From NCBI GenBank assembly GCA_902799345.1, contig CADBZW010000001.1, positions 1-64,000 of the forward strand: a stretch of 64,000 nucleotides of DNA, written 5' to 3'. Shown here piece by piece: positions 21,563 to 30,034 of this stretch. Positions within the stretch are counted from its first letter, which is position 1. Every line of letters starts with the position of its first letter. The DNA is from an uncultured Bacteroidia bacterium (GTDB lineage: Bacteria; Bacteroidota; Bacteroidia; Bacteroidales; F082). The translations under genes were made by a program, and so were the position numbers. The notes under the pieces were generated by a model. It was not told the DNA's origin. It did not search any database and saw nothing but the letters and a program-made list of their open reading frames with translations.

Positions 21563-23311
21563 TTATTTGAGGCTATTCACAGCGATTTCCATTAGCTGGA
21601 CAACACTCTTTTTATTGGAAGAAGGACAGACAACAAGCATTGTGCTGAACACACGCTTCAACAAATCAACTTGCTCGGGGCTATAGTTTTTGCCTTCTAG
21701 CGAAGCCAGTATCATATCCACTTGTGATTTCGGTTGAGCGGAAACCTTGGTTTTTTGTGGAGTAACAGTCGGTGTGCTGGGTACAATTGTCGGTTGTTGT
21801 GGCGAAGGTGATGAGGTTTGTTTGGTCTCTGGTGCTATTACTGAAGAGGACGAACTATGAGAATTAGTGGGAGAAGTAATGTTAGTTGGTTCGCCAGTTG
21901 TTGTTCCAGTTACCATATCAAGAATATCTGGTTCTTGCTTTTGCGGTTTTTGTTGTGGGGCAAGATGCTTCTCTACTTCAACTTTTAGCCCAGTGTTATA
22001 CTTGTTTTGATAGATGGCTATGATGTCATTTATTTCATTTTTAGCATCAGGAGCAGCAGCCTTATTGAAATCTTCAATATGCTCTTGTAGTTTCTTTTTT
22101 AATGGTGCCGCTGCATTGGAAAATTCAGGATTGTTGAGTTTCCCAACAACTTCACTAATTTTATTCAATGCTGTTTTTAGTTTATTAGCCCGATAATAAA
22201 CTTGGCGTAAGGTGTCTGAGAAATATTTTTTGATTTCTACAATCAGAGCATCGGCTTCTTCTCCAGCAGCCAGCCCTTGTCTCCCGCTATCTGGGACAAT
22301 GTTATCGTTGGTAATGAATATTTCTCCGTAGAAGTATTTATTGCCTCTACTTTCTTTGAAGCAGGTGTTGAGTATGTTCTTGTCAAGTGAAATATTGTGT
22401 TTGCGCAATCTAATACCAGCACAACAATCTTTGTCCTCATTGATTTGCACAGAGAACTCCGTTACAGCATACCATCCCCAACCAAGTGAGCCATATAATG
22501 GGTGTTCCGGTAGTTCAAAATAACGGATTCTCTCAATCGGATCGCCAGTACCAACGATTGTCACTCTATATCCTTTTTCGATGTCAGAGTAATCGTTTAA
22601 AGAGACCCTAATTCTATCTATCTGTTTATGTTTCTTGACAAATTCAGTTTGAGGGCAGCTATTGATTAGGGAGTTGAACGGAACGGAATAGTCGATTGGG
22701 GCATATTCCGTTATGTAGTTCTTAATCTCATCAATATCAAGCAGTATTTCACGAGAATAGATGACATTTTTAAGGCGAACGGTGAACTTATGTTCTTCTG
22801 CTTTTGCTGGGGAAGTATGCGTTGTGCAAATTTCGCGCATTGCATCTTCGGCTGAAATGTCAGTTTCTTTTTTCTCAACCATTTTCCTCAACTTCCGTGT
22901 ATCAAGTGAGACAATGGTGGAAACATCTTCACCCTTATAGGTGGTCTCAAATTCGAGTATTTCACAATATCCGCCCCCAGAAAGGCGACCAACGCCAAAC
23001 TGACCAGCAGTATCAACACCATTTTTTACACTATTGGCAATGTCGGTTAGAATTTTCACTGCTCTGTCACTACGAATGCCTGTACCGTTATCCTCGATAC
23101 TAATATCGTTTTTAGTGATAATGATTGACACTCGGCCATCTTTCTCTTGAGAAAGAATGCCTAACTTTACTGCCTCGTTGATGGAGTCAAGTGCATTCTG
23201 AATATATTCTCGGTAAATGCAGCGAGGATTACTGTATAGCTGCAACATCAGCATCTTTAATAAATCAATGCCGATGACTGGATTATCGATGTTTTGCATA
23301 CTATTAGCCAT
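21563..23311 (-). CDS. HSP90-like (GHKL) ATPase
   Basis: The 582-residue protein has an N-terminal Bergerat-fold ATPase: the N box YREYIQNALDS (E35, N39), the Mg/ATP motif DNGTGI (from D74) and the glycine-rich lid GQFGVGRLSGGG (about 103-114). A middle domain resembling HSP90 follows. The C-terminus has a long Ser/Thr/Pro/Gln-rich linker (about 470-540) and ends in a short helical domain. Such ATPases occur in several anti-phage systems. The start overlaps the HerA-like gene by 8 bp, so the two are coupled. Confidence 0.85.
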   Translation of the reverse strand: MANSMQNIDNPVIGIDLLKMLMLQLYSNPRCIYREYIQNALDSINEAVKLGILSQEKDGRVSIIITKNDISIEDNGTGIRSDRAVKILTDIANSVKNGVDTAGQFGVGRLSGGGYCEILEFETTYKGEDVSTIVSLDTRKLRKMVEKKETDISAEDAMREICTTHTSPAKAEEHKFTVRLKNVIYSREILLDIDEIKNYITEYAPIDYSVPFNSLINSCPQTEFVKKHKQIDRIRVSLNDYSDIEKGYRVTIVGTGDPIERIRYFELPEHPLYGSLGWGWYAVTEFSVQINEDKDCCAGIRLRKHNISLDKNILNTCFKESRGNKYFYGEIFITNDNIVPDSGRQGLAAGEEADALIVEIKKYFSDTLRQVYYRANKLKTALNKISEVVGKLNNPEFSNAAAPLKKKLQEHIEDFNKAAAPDAKNEINDIIAIYQNKYNTGLKVEVEKHLAPQQKPQKQEPDILDMVTGTTTGEPTNITSPTNSHSSSSSVIAPETKQTSSPSPQQPTIVPSTPTVTPQKTKVSAQPKSQVDMILASLEGKNYSPEQVDLLKRVFSTMLVVCPSSNKKSVVQLMEIAVNSLK

Positions 23312-24971
23312 TTGGATATTGTTTATAAGCAGGACGTGGGAATCTAATGTTTACGAGAGACCGTAGCGCTGGGTTCGAAATAATGTACTCTCCTGGACTC
23401 AGACGGGTCATCATGTTCTGATACACTTTTGGGATATATCGGTAGTCGGACTTTGACACTTCGATAGCATTGGTGCGACCATAAGCTTGGGTAGCACAGT
23501 TGCCTTTCACTCTGTCATGGATAGCACTTCTGAATTGTTCAACAGAGAACAAGATGATACCCAATGAACGACCACGTTCGGCAATGTCAAGCAGCTGTTG
23601 AAGGATGGGAGAACTCTTTGGAACATCATTTGAAGCGTACTTATTCAATTCATCAACGAATAGAATAACCTTGTCAGGAATATTGTCACGCTCTGCTCCT
23701 AATTTCATGTCGTAAATCGCTCTCGCGACACTTCCAAAAACGAAACTTTGAGCATTATCATCAAGGCGGGCGATATCAATAACCATGACCTGCCCGTTGG
23801 TAAGGTTGTTGGATATTTCGTCAGTCAGGTCGATTTCTCCATTTTCTTCGTTTAAATTTGAAATGAAGATGTTGCTTTGGATAGCTTTCTTTACACACCT
23901 TTTGAACTTACGCCAACTGGTCACCATTATTTCGTTCTTTTTCCCACCATTCGCTTCGGTCTTTGTGCATTCGTCAATTTTTTCAAGTAGAGTGGGCCAA
24001 CTATCAACGGCATTAAAAGGTTCTTGCCGGTTGATGATATAATTGACGCAGCTTTCAAGTGTCCCACTGGAGTCATCTTCGTTTGCCAATAGAAGGTCTA
24101 TCTTCTCAATACATTTTTCATACGTAAATTTGTACTTCTTGGCTTTGCCTGCCTTTATCTGCGTTTTGACATCATCGGGGTGAGCATAGCTTTGGACATT
24201 AGCTGTAATCTTGTCCTTACTGTATGGATAGTAGTATCTGACGTTTTCAAATGGTTGAGCGGAAAGACCCAAATCAGAGTATATCTTTTGGTCTTTGCCA
24301 GACAGCTCGGTGTTGGGTTCGTCTATTGCCATCAAATCTCGGCCTTTGACGTTGAAGAAAACAAACGCCACTGTTTCATTATTCTCTGTACGGAATTTTT
24401 CTTGAATTGCTTTCAACAAGAACATTGAGAAAGATGTCTTTGCAGCAAGACCTGAAATACCTGATACATTGATATGTGCTCCGTCAGGTCCCAGTAAGAA
24501 ATGTGAATTTAGGGCAACTGGTACTTTTATTGAAGCATCGCCTTGATACATCTGCAAGTAACCACACACCAATGGGTTTTGTACGTCTTTTTCGCTTAAT
24601 CCCAATGCAACCTTGATGTCGTTCTCATCGCAAAGAGAGACACGACGGTCGTTCAACACAGGGGTGTAAATGTTCTGTGTATTGCATGAAACACGGACTT
24701 TCACATAGTTCATCCCAAGTCTGTTCATGTTCCCGACATTGTCATCTATGGCACCAAAATCACTTGAGATATAACTTGTGAAGTGACTAGGGGAATCCGT
24801 CACATGGTTTATCTCTTCAATTACACCATAGGTGGTTGAGTTGCATTCGTGCTCAACCTTTACGATGTCGAATGGACTTAGTATTTGACGCTTGTCTGTC
24901 CAAAAGAAGAACTCGTCAATGGTTGATGGTGAACTTTCTGTTGCGGATACTTTACCGATAATCTTAGTCAT
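23304..24971 (-). CDS. HerA-like P-loop ATPase
   Basis: The 555-residue protein matches the HerA/FtsK-type hexameric ATPases: an N-terminal beta-barrel-like domain (FDIVKVEHECNSTTYGVIEE), a P-loop region at residues 171-180 (GISGLAAKTS) and Walker B VILFVDE (435-441) followed by NKYASNDV. A late QAYGRTN segment may be the arginine-finger region. The P-loop is unusual, with Ala in place of the last Gly before Lys-Thr. It sits 1 bp downstream of a NurA-like gene. HerA-NurA pairs process DNA ends in archaea, and HerA-like ATPases form ring complexes with nucleases in bacterial defence. Confidence 0.8.
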   Translation of the reverse strand: MTKIIGKVSATESSPSTIDEFFFWTDKRQILSPFDIVKVEHECNSTTYGVIEEINHVTDSPSHFTSYISSDFGAIDDNVGNMNRLGMNYVKVRVSCNTQNIYTPVLNDRRVSLCDENDIKVALGLSEKDVQNPLVCGYLQMYQGDASIKVPVALNSHFLLGPDGAHINVSGISGLAAKTSFSMFLLKAIQEKFRTENNETVAFVFFNVKGRDLMAIDEPNTELSGKDQKIYSDLGLSAQPFENVRYYYPYSKDKITANVQSYAHPDDVKTQIKAGKAKKYKFTYEKCIEKIDLLLANEDDSSGTLESCVNYIINRQEPFNAVDSWPTLLEKIDECTKTEANGGKKNEIMVTSWRKFKRCVKKAIQSNIFISNLNEENGEIDLTDEISNNLTNGQVMVIDIARLDDNAQSFVFGSVARAIYDMKLGAERDNIPDKVILFVDELNKYASNDVPKSSPILQQLLDIAERGRSLGIILFSVEQFRSAIHDRVKGNCATQAYGRTNAIEVSKSDYRYIPKVYQNMMTRLSPGEYIISNPALRSLVNIRFPRPAYKQYPNG

Positions 24972-24972
24972 A

Positions 24973-26148
24973 TCAAAAGAGATTTAGGATAATGTTCTGA
25001 TTTATATAATTTGACTTGCAAAAGCTTTCTGTGAGAAATACTGGATAAAGGTGGTTTGCCCATCTGTTGTCTTTACCGTAACAAGTGGGATATGCTTCTC
25101 GAATAAGATTGGCACTAATTAAGTCGACAAGTTCAGTGTTGAGAACACCGCCCTTTTCTTCTAAAACCATTTCGCATTTTATGATATCAGAGAAGTTCGT
25201 CTCTCTAAAATTACTATTACGAAGCCTCAGATACCACATGGCAAACTCAGATTGACTTCCAGATGCAGGATAGCGATACACCTTAGTCCGTTCATAAGGT
25301 TTCAAATTAGCAATGGTTTTTGAAAGGCGATGCCCTTTGAAATCCCTTAATAAATCTGGATTAAACAGTTTCGATACCCCAACAACATGTTTGTAGTTGG
25401 AACGAAGCTGATTCCATTCAGTAGTTGACAGATTAGAATAGCTAGCATTGTATTCAATTGAGCCATCTTTGATGAGGAAGTGCTCATTATCAAGACAATT
25501 GTCTTTGCACAGTTGAGCAACCATCAACTGTTCCTCATCGGTCATTTCATTTTGTATTTTAGCAGTGCCACTATTCTTATATCCGTTTTTATCGGCGGTA
25601 ATATCTTTTGAGCCATCAGTGGGATAGAGAAGTATCTTGTCTATCTTAATGCCATGTTCTTGCACAAAGATGTTTTTTCCCAACTCCTCGTTTATCTTCT
25701 CGCAATACATGCGGCAGAAGTTAACCTCTTTGTCGTCATCATAATTGAAGTTACGAGGCAAAGATAATAACACCTTGCGAGTAACAGAGTGACATTTGAA
25801 AGTGTCTCTATCCTTTCTCACGCAACAACCCACAACAATTTGACCAGCGAGGAAAGGAAAGATGCGGTTTCCGATAGCGATGTCGTCCACTTTGTAAACA
25901 TGTCGCGACCCATCAAGAAAGTATGAAAACAATGGAGTACTGGCCAACTTCATCATATGAGCATTGATTAAGACAGTCTCTTTTCTAGACATGTCTGACT
26001 CTGCAATTTGGGCACTGTTCAGTTGAAGGGCGGGCTTGTCATCGTAATCGAGTGTATCTTGGTCATTTGAATCAAGAATAAGCTTTTTGGTTTTATAGCA
26101 AGAATACTTCCCTTCGCCATCTTTCTCTATAAAGTCCAGTATTTTCAT
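24973..26148 (-). CDS. NurA-like nuclease, first gene of the island operon
   Basis: With the start at the ATG at 26148 (MKILDFIEKDGEGKY; an upstream start at 26202 is possible) the product has 391 residues. Two Asp-Gly-Ser segments (YFLDGSRHVYK near residue 79 and FLIKDGSIEYN near 228) match the spaced acidic motifs of the NurA nuclease domain. The C-terminal half contains NLKPYERTKVYRYP. Assignment rests on these motifs and on the adjacent HerA-like gene, since NurA and HerA are usually neighbours. It leads a tight five-gene minus-strand operon. Confidence 0.6.
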   Translation of the reverse strand: MKILDFIEKDGEGKYSCYKTKKLILDSNDQDTLDYDDKPALQLNSAQIAESDMSRKETVLINAHMMKLASTPLFSYFLDGSRHVYKVDDIAIGNRIFPFLAGQIVVGCCVRKDRDTFKCHSVTRKVLLSLPRNFNYDDDKEVNFCRMYCEKINEELGKNIFVQEHGIKIDKILLYPTDGSKDITADKNGYKNSGTAKIQNEMTDEEQLMVAQLCKDNCLDNEHFLIKDGSIEYNASYSNLSTTEWNQLRSNYKHVVGVSKLFNPDLLRDFKGHRLSKTIANLKPYERTKVYRYPASGSQSEFAMWYLRLRNSNFRETNFSDIIKCEMVLEEKGGVLNTELVDLISANLIREAYPTCYGKDNRWANHLYPVFLTESFCKSNYINQNIILNLF

Positions 26149-26184
26149 TTGTTTCTCTTTTCCGGACTCCCATAGGAGTGTTGG

Positions 26185-26505
26185 TTGGGCTCCGTCAACC
26201 AAAAAACTCGAAAAAAAGACGTGGAGCCAGTTCTGTCACTCGTTCCACGGCTTGAAGGCTCTCGCATTGCCCTGTTCGTAGAAACGAGCAACGCTGAAAA
26301 CCCCACGCCGAATGATATATACGAAATGTATAATCATTACATGGGGCGTTCCCGTTGCCTTGTTTTTAACGAACAGTCTGAACTTGCGAGATTCTCAAGC
26401 CGTCAAAACCAAAGCGTCCAGAAAACGCCTTTTGTAAATAAGTTCTGCTTAAAACCACCGAAGGCGGTTCAAAGCAGTGGCAAAAGTAGGGAAAATATCG
26501 ATTAA
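26185..26505 (+). other. Doubtful 106-aa ORF, possibly part of a conserved repeat
   Basis: An open frame with a reasonable composition (EGSRIALFVETSNAENPTP, then YNHYMGRSRCLVFNEQSEL). It overlaps the 5' end of the NurA-like ORF extension and has no domain I can name. It may be a repeated Bacteroidales intergenic sequence that happens to be open rather than a gene. A homology search would decide this. Confidence 0.25.
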
Positions 26506-26594
26506 TAATGAAAATAAATGGAAAAATACCATGCTCGGCGGGGAAGGCATGGGGTGAAAAAACAATGATAAATGCAACAAATACAAAAAATTCT

Positions 26595-26602
26595 TATTTT
26601 TG
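26595..26602 (+). promoter_or_regulatory. Candidate -7 box of the Septu-like operon
   Basis: TATTTTTG matches TAnnTTTG; the -33 region has only a weak match (AATG at 26571-26574). Transcription from here would give a leader of about 210 nt before the first small gene at 26820. Confidence 0.4.
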
Positions 26603-26819
26603 CGAGGCTAATGCTCTGTCAAGACAGAAGAGTTGGCTTTTAATATGTTTATATCCAGTTCCTTGGCAGTAGTTATTGGGATTTAGAAGGCGGAGTTGTA
26701 TTTGGACTGAGCCAGTCGTAGCTGAGGCACAATGCAAAAAGAGAAAGGTGTATTTCGTTGCGATGCGAGTGCCTTTCAGCGTTGATAATGAAGTAACAAT
26801 TATTATAAACGATAATCAA

Positions 26820-27020
26820 ATGAGTAAAATAGAAATAAACGGTGACAATAATCATGTTTATCACAAAGTGAAGAAGAGCAGGATTAACTCTGATAACAAT
26901 ACGACCAAAACGAGCTCTACTTTGAAATGGGTTGGCTTGGCTTCCTTGATAGTTGCCATTATCGGGCTTGCCCTAAAGTTTATTGTTGGATGGGATGCGA
27001 TAATTAAGTTTTTCAATTAG
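26820..27020 (+). CDS. Small membrane protein with GDNN-type N-terminus
   Basis: A 66-residue product starting at the ATG at 26820 (MSKIEINGDNNHVYHKV); an upstream start at 26763 would add residues with no recognisable features. It has a short beta-like segment with an INGDNN motif, a polar linker and one C-terminal transmembrane helix (WVGLASLIVAIIGLALKFIV). The same kind of motif opens the next two genes. First gene of a close-spaced run ending in ptuAB-like genes. Function unknown. Confidence 0.6.
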   Translation: MSKIEINGDNNHVYHKVKKSRINSDNNTTKTSSTLKWVGLASLIVAIIGLALKFIVGWDAIIKFFN

Positions 27021-27026
27021 TTTATT

Positions 27027-27623
27027 ATGAGTGCTAAAGCCATAATTGACGGCAATGGAAACATTGTAATCCAAAAAGTTGAAGGGTCAACAATTACAAT
27101 CAACCCGACAGTCCCCGAAGAAGTAAGAAAAGCGTTGATAGATCATCAATCACTCATAGCAGAATTACCGGATAAAATAATACAAATCCTTATGGAGAGT
27201 AATGCAAAAGAGCCACCGATAATAGGTGCAAACATATATTTAGGTCTCAGTTTTATTGCTGGAGAATTCGGAGAGGGTGGTGTTTCTATTTCCGTGCAAA
27301 TTACAAACCTGACAAAAGAAATACGATTCTATAACAAGCCATTCTTCAAAGTGTCTGTGCCGATTGATAAGAATGCTGATACTTTTATGATGACCAATGT
27401 GATTGGAGAAGCGATAAACTTTCCCAAAAAAATGGAATACGGCGAAGTTGTATCCGAATACTACCAACTTGTACCAGGTAACATCCAAATGTTTGAGGAA
27501 TTATTGGCCAAATCCCCTCATGCAACAATAACGGCTTACGCATCTACAACCCTTGGTGAAGTGTATAAGTCAGAGCCTTATCCCGTTTGTGATATTGTAA
27601 AGCAAAAGAAGTATGTTAGATAA
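27027..27623 (+). CDS. Unknown 198-aa protein with GNGN-type N-terminus
   Basis: Starts MSAKAIIDGNGNIVIQKV, then a GSTITINP strand, so the first 30 residues look like two beta strands with a DGNGN turn, as in the flanking genes. The remainder is predicted beta-rich (GANIYLGLSFIAGEF, then FFKVSVPIDKN). No catalytic motif is visible. It lies 6 bp downstream of the membrane protein gene and overlaps the next gene by 11 bp, so it is translated as part of the same unit. I do not recognise a family. Confidence 0.7.
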   Translation: MSAKAIIDGNGNIVIQKVEGSTITINPTVPEEVRKALIDHQSLIAELPDKIIQILMESNAKEPPIIGANIYLGLSFIAGEFGEGGVSISVQITNLTKEIRFYNKPFFKVSVPIDKNADTFMMTNVIGEAINFPKKMEYGEVVSEYYQLVPGNIQMFEELLAKSPHATITAYASTTLGEVYKSEPYPVCDIVKQKKYVR

Positions 27624-27996
27624 AAGTATTTCCATTGACGGACAAAACAATATTGTAGTTAACGACATCAAGAATTCTAATATAAACATCGTTCAGAATG
27701 ACAGCGCTGCTAAGGCATTGAAAGGATTATATGATGTCATCATTAACGAAGCCAATACATTTGACACATACGTTATTTACATTTTGAATAGAGGGGGCAT
27801 TAGCTGGTATGGTGTTGCAGAAAACAAGATAGAACTATTTCAAAGTATCGAAGCCGTGAATGCTTACATCGACGATAACCGCTTCTATTTCAGTGATGAA
27901 ACATACGTTGAGGTTTGTGCGTATTATTCTCTTGCAAAGGACCTAAGAGATAGTCTGGAATGTTTGGTCCAAGCCATCTCCACGGCAGATGATTAA
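27613..27996 (+). CDS. Unknown 127-aa protein with GQNN-type N-terminus
   Basis: Starts MLDKSISIDGQNNIVVNDIK and continues NSNINIVQND, sharing the strand-turn-strand motif of the two preceding genes. The rest is alpha/beta with aromatic residues (RGGISWYGVAENKIELF). It overlaps the previous gene by 11 bp. No enzyme motif can be seen. It is likely an accessory part of the operon that ends in the Septu-like genes, though that functional link is inferred from spacing. Confidence 0.7.
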   Translation: MLDKSISIDGQNNIVVNDIKNSNINIVQNDSAAKALKGLYDVIINEANTFDTYVIYILNRGGISWYGVAENKIELFQSIEAVNAYIDDNRFYFSDETYVEVCAYYSLAKDLRDSLECLVQAISTADD

Positions 27997-28011
27997 GATG
28001 CAATAACAGAC

Positions 28012-28200
28012 GTGTATGACATTACTTATGAACAAGACATTCATTGCGATGCAGAATTCGTACGTTATATGATGAAGGAATTTTATCAGGTTGATACACA
28101 TCCTGTTTATAATGATTTTGCTGACCTTTATGAGAGGCATGAGTTGAGTCGTAATAAAATCTTGGCTGCGATTCAGAAAAAAAGAGAAATAGCTATATAA
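28012..28200 (+). CDS. Small acidic protein, unknown
   Basis: A 62-residue ORF starting at a GTG (28012), 15 bp after the previous stop and 28 bp before the ATPase gene. The sequence is helical and charged (HCDAEFVRYMMKEFYQV, then DLYERHELSRNKILAAI). The short length and non-ATG start reduce confidence, but its position within a tight operon favours a real gene. No family recognised. Confidence 0.5.
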   Translation: MYDITYEQDIHCDAEFVRYMMKEFYQVDTHPVYNDFADLYERHELSRNKILAAIQKKREIAI

Positions 28201-28228
28201 ACGAATTGTCGGAAAAACCATTTGAACA

Positions 28229-30028
28229 ATGACAATACGAGTAAGCAGACTCTCGAAAGAGTTAAACATAGGGTTTTCAACGCTCGAAAGCATCCTGAAT
28301 GTTTTGGGGTACAAGGAGGATTTCTTTACACCTAACACGAAAATTCCTGATGATATAGCAATCGTTGTGAGATGGCTTTGCTCTGATGATATTGACCTTT
28401 TGAAATTGGTAGGGATAGCAGCGGATAAAGGTGTATATGGTTATCAAACAGACACAACCCAATCGCAGAAAATAGCTGGTAGAATGGACTTGAATGATTA
28501 TAACCAATCATGGAAAGATGCCGTTACGCTAAAGGACAACCTTATCGAACCTTTAACCACTTCGCCGCTAACATACAGTGAGAAACAAGATTTCTGGATT
28601 AGTGAACTGGTATTATTGTCTCCTAAGAATGAAGCTAATGGCATCAAATTAGGATCATTTGAAAAGGCTGATAAGCAACCATTGTTCTCCGTACTAATTG
28701 GCACCAATGGTGCAGGTAAGAGTATGTTAATGAAGGAGATTGTGGATTTCTTCATTGACTTACATACTTGCGCTGTCGGAACAGGACAAAGGTTGCCCTC
28801 TGCGAATAAGGGGCGTCTGAAAGGAATTAGGTATCATATAGACGGAGTTGAATGCGAGGTCATCAGACTAGAGAAGAACTATTACGCAAAGATTGATGGG
28901 TATTTCTGCTCAATAAAGGATTTGCGCCTCCCATCAATAGTTGCTTGCCATTTCGGTGCATTCGATAAGTTGCCAGTGCAGACAATCAATGGCTTTTTGC
29001 AAACCCGATATGATGTGCCTTGCTATAAATATGTGGGGGCTCATGTGAATGGAAGCATGATTTCATCTTCCGCCATTGTTTTTAGGCTGTTATTTGCGCT
29101 GAACGAGCAAATGGATAAGCGGCAACGGCAGAACATCTGTTCTATCCTTGACTTCATAGGGTATGAGCATAGGATTTCCTTATCGTATACATTAGTTCAG
29201 AAAGCCAAGAAAGATGGTGTGGCAAGGGAGGCAATTGTCCAACGTGTAGAAAAGGATAGGGAATACAATGGTTTAAGCAAACAAGAAAAAAGCAATGTAG
29301 TCAACCAACTCTATAGCTATTATAAGACCAAAACCACGACAGGCAAGACACGTTTTAATTACCATATAGATTTTGATGGTGACTATGCAGCAGGAGGCTC
29401 TCTTGACGAATTAAAGTGTATTTATAAGTTGAAGCAATGCGATTTGGTGAGTTCTACGAACGTGATATTCCACAAGCAAAGCGTTAATATTACATCGGAA
29501 GACATGAGCTCTGGAGAGTTTGCCATGCTTTCAACTGTGTTGAGTATATCTGCAGCTGCCAATGATCCCCATACGTTGGTACTGCTTGATGAGCCAGAAT
29601 TAAGTCTGCATCCTAACTGGCAGATGACATTGATTGATAACCTTGACAGGGCGCTTAAAAACCAAGTGTGTCATTTACTAATAGCGACTCATAGTCATAT
29701 GTTGGTTTCTGACTTGCCGTTGAAACGGTCAATAGTTACTCAAGTGGAAAAAGATAAAAATGGAAATCTAAATTCGACAACAATCTCTGAAAGCACATAC
29801 GGATGGAGCGCGGAAGAGGTGTTGTTTAAAGTGTTTAAGACGGCCACAGACAGAAACAGATATTTCGGTGAGCGTATTGGAAAGTTGCTTGAACAAATGG
29901 GGAATAATGCCATCTCTCCAAAGGAAGTATCAGGAGAATTAATGGAGCTTCAAGAAATATCAATGCACCTAAGCGATATTGACCCAATGAAGACAATATT
30001 GAATACAATTGTAGACGCATATAAATAA
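28229..30028 (+). CDS. Septu-like PtuA ATPase with IF2-N-like N-terminal domain
   Basis: The 599-residue protein opens with an IF2-N-like module (about 1-50: IRVSRLSKELNIGFSTLESI, then TPNTKIPDD), followed by an ABC/SMC-type AAA ATPase: Walker A GTNGAGKS (158-165), signature SSGE (427-430), Walker B VLLDEPELSLHP (451-462) and the switch histidine in ATHSH (486-490). The next gene encodes an HNH nuclease 6 bp downstream, which is the PtuA/PtuB arrangement of the Septu anti-phage system, in which the ATPase controls the nuclease. The IF2-N-like fusion is not part of the PtuA I know. Family assignment is good; the precise subtype is uncertain. Confidence 0.78.
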   Translation: MTIRVSRLSKELNIGFSTLESILNVLGYKEDFFTPNTKIPDDIAIVVRWLCSDDIDLLKLVGIAADKGVYGYQTDTTQSQKIAGRMDLNDYNQSWKDAVTLKDNLIEPLTTSPLTYSEKQDFWISELVLLSPKNEANGIKLGSFEKADKQPLFSVLIGTNGAGKSMLMKEIVDFFIDLHTCAVGTGQRLPSANKGRLKGIRYHIDGVECEVIRLEKNYYAKIDGYFCSIKDLRLPSIVACHFGAFDKLPVQTINGFLQTRYDVPCYKYVGAHVNGSMISSSAIVFRLLFALNEQMDKRQRQNICSILDFIGYEHRISLSYTLVQKAKKDGVAREAIVQRVEKDREYNGLSKQEKSNVVNQLYSYYKTKTTTGKTRFNYHIDFDGDYAAGGSLDELKCIYKLKQCDLVSSTNVIFHKQSVNITSEDMSSGEFAMLSTVLSISAAANDPHTLVLLDEPELSLHPNWQMTLIDNLDRALKNQVCHLLIATHSHMLVSDLPLKRSIVTQVEKDKNGNLNSTTISESTYGWSAEEVLFKVFKTATDRNRYFGERIGKLLEQMGNNAISPKEVSGELMELQEISMHLSDIDPMKTILNTIVDAYK

Positions 30029-30034
30029 CGAGCT

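Larger units (their letters stand above)
26149..26819. other. Intergenic region between the two divergent island operons
   Basis: This 670-bp region separates the minus-strand HerA/NurA operon from the plus-strand Septu-like operon. It contains small hairpins (for example TTGGTTG/CAACCAA, 26182-26203), a doubtful plus-strand ORF (26185-26505) and a -7-like box at 26595. I could not place a convincing promoter for the minus-strand operon. Confidence 0.5.
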
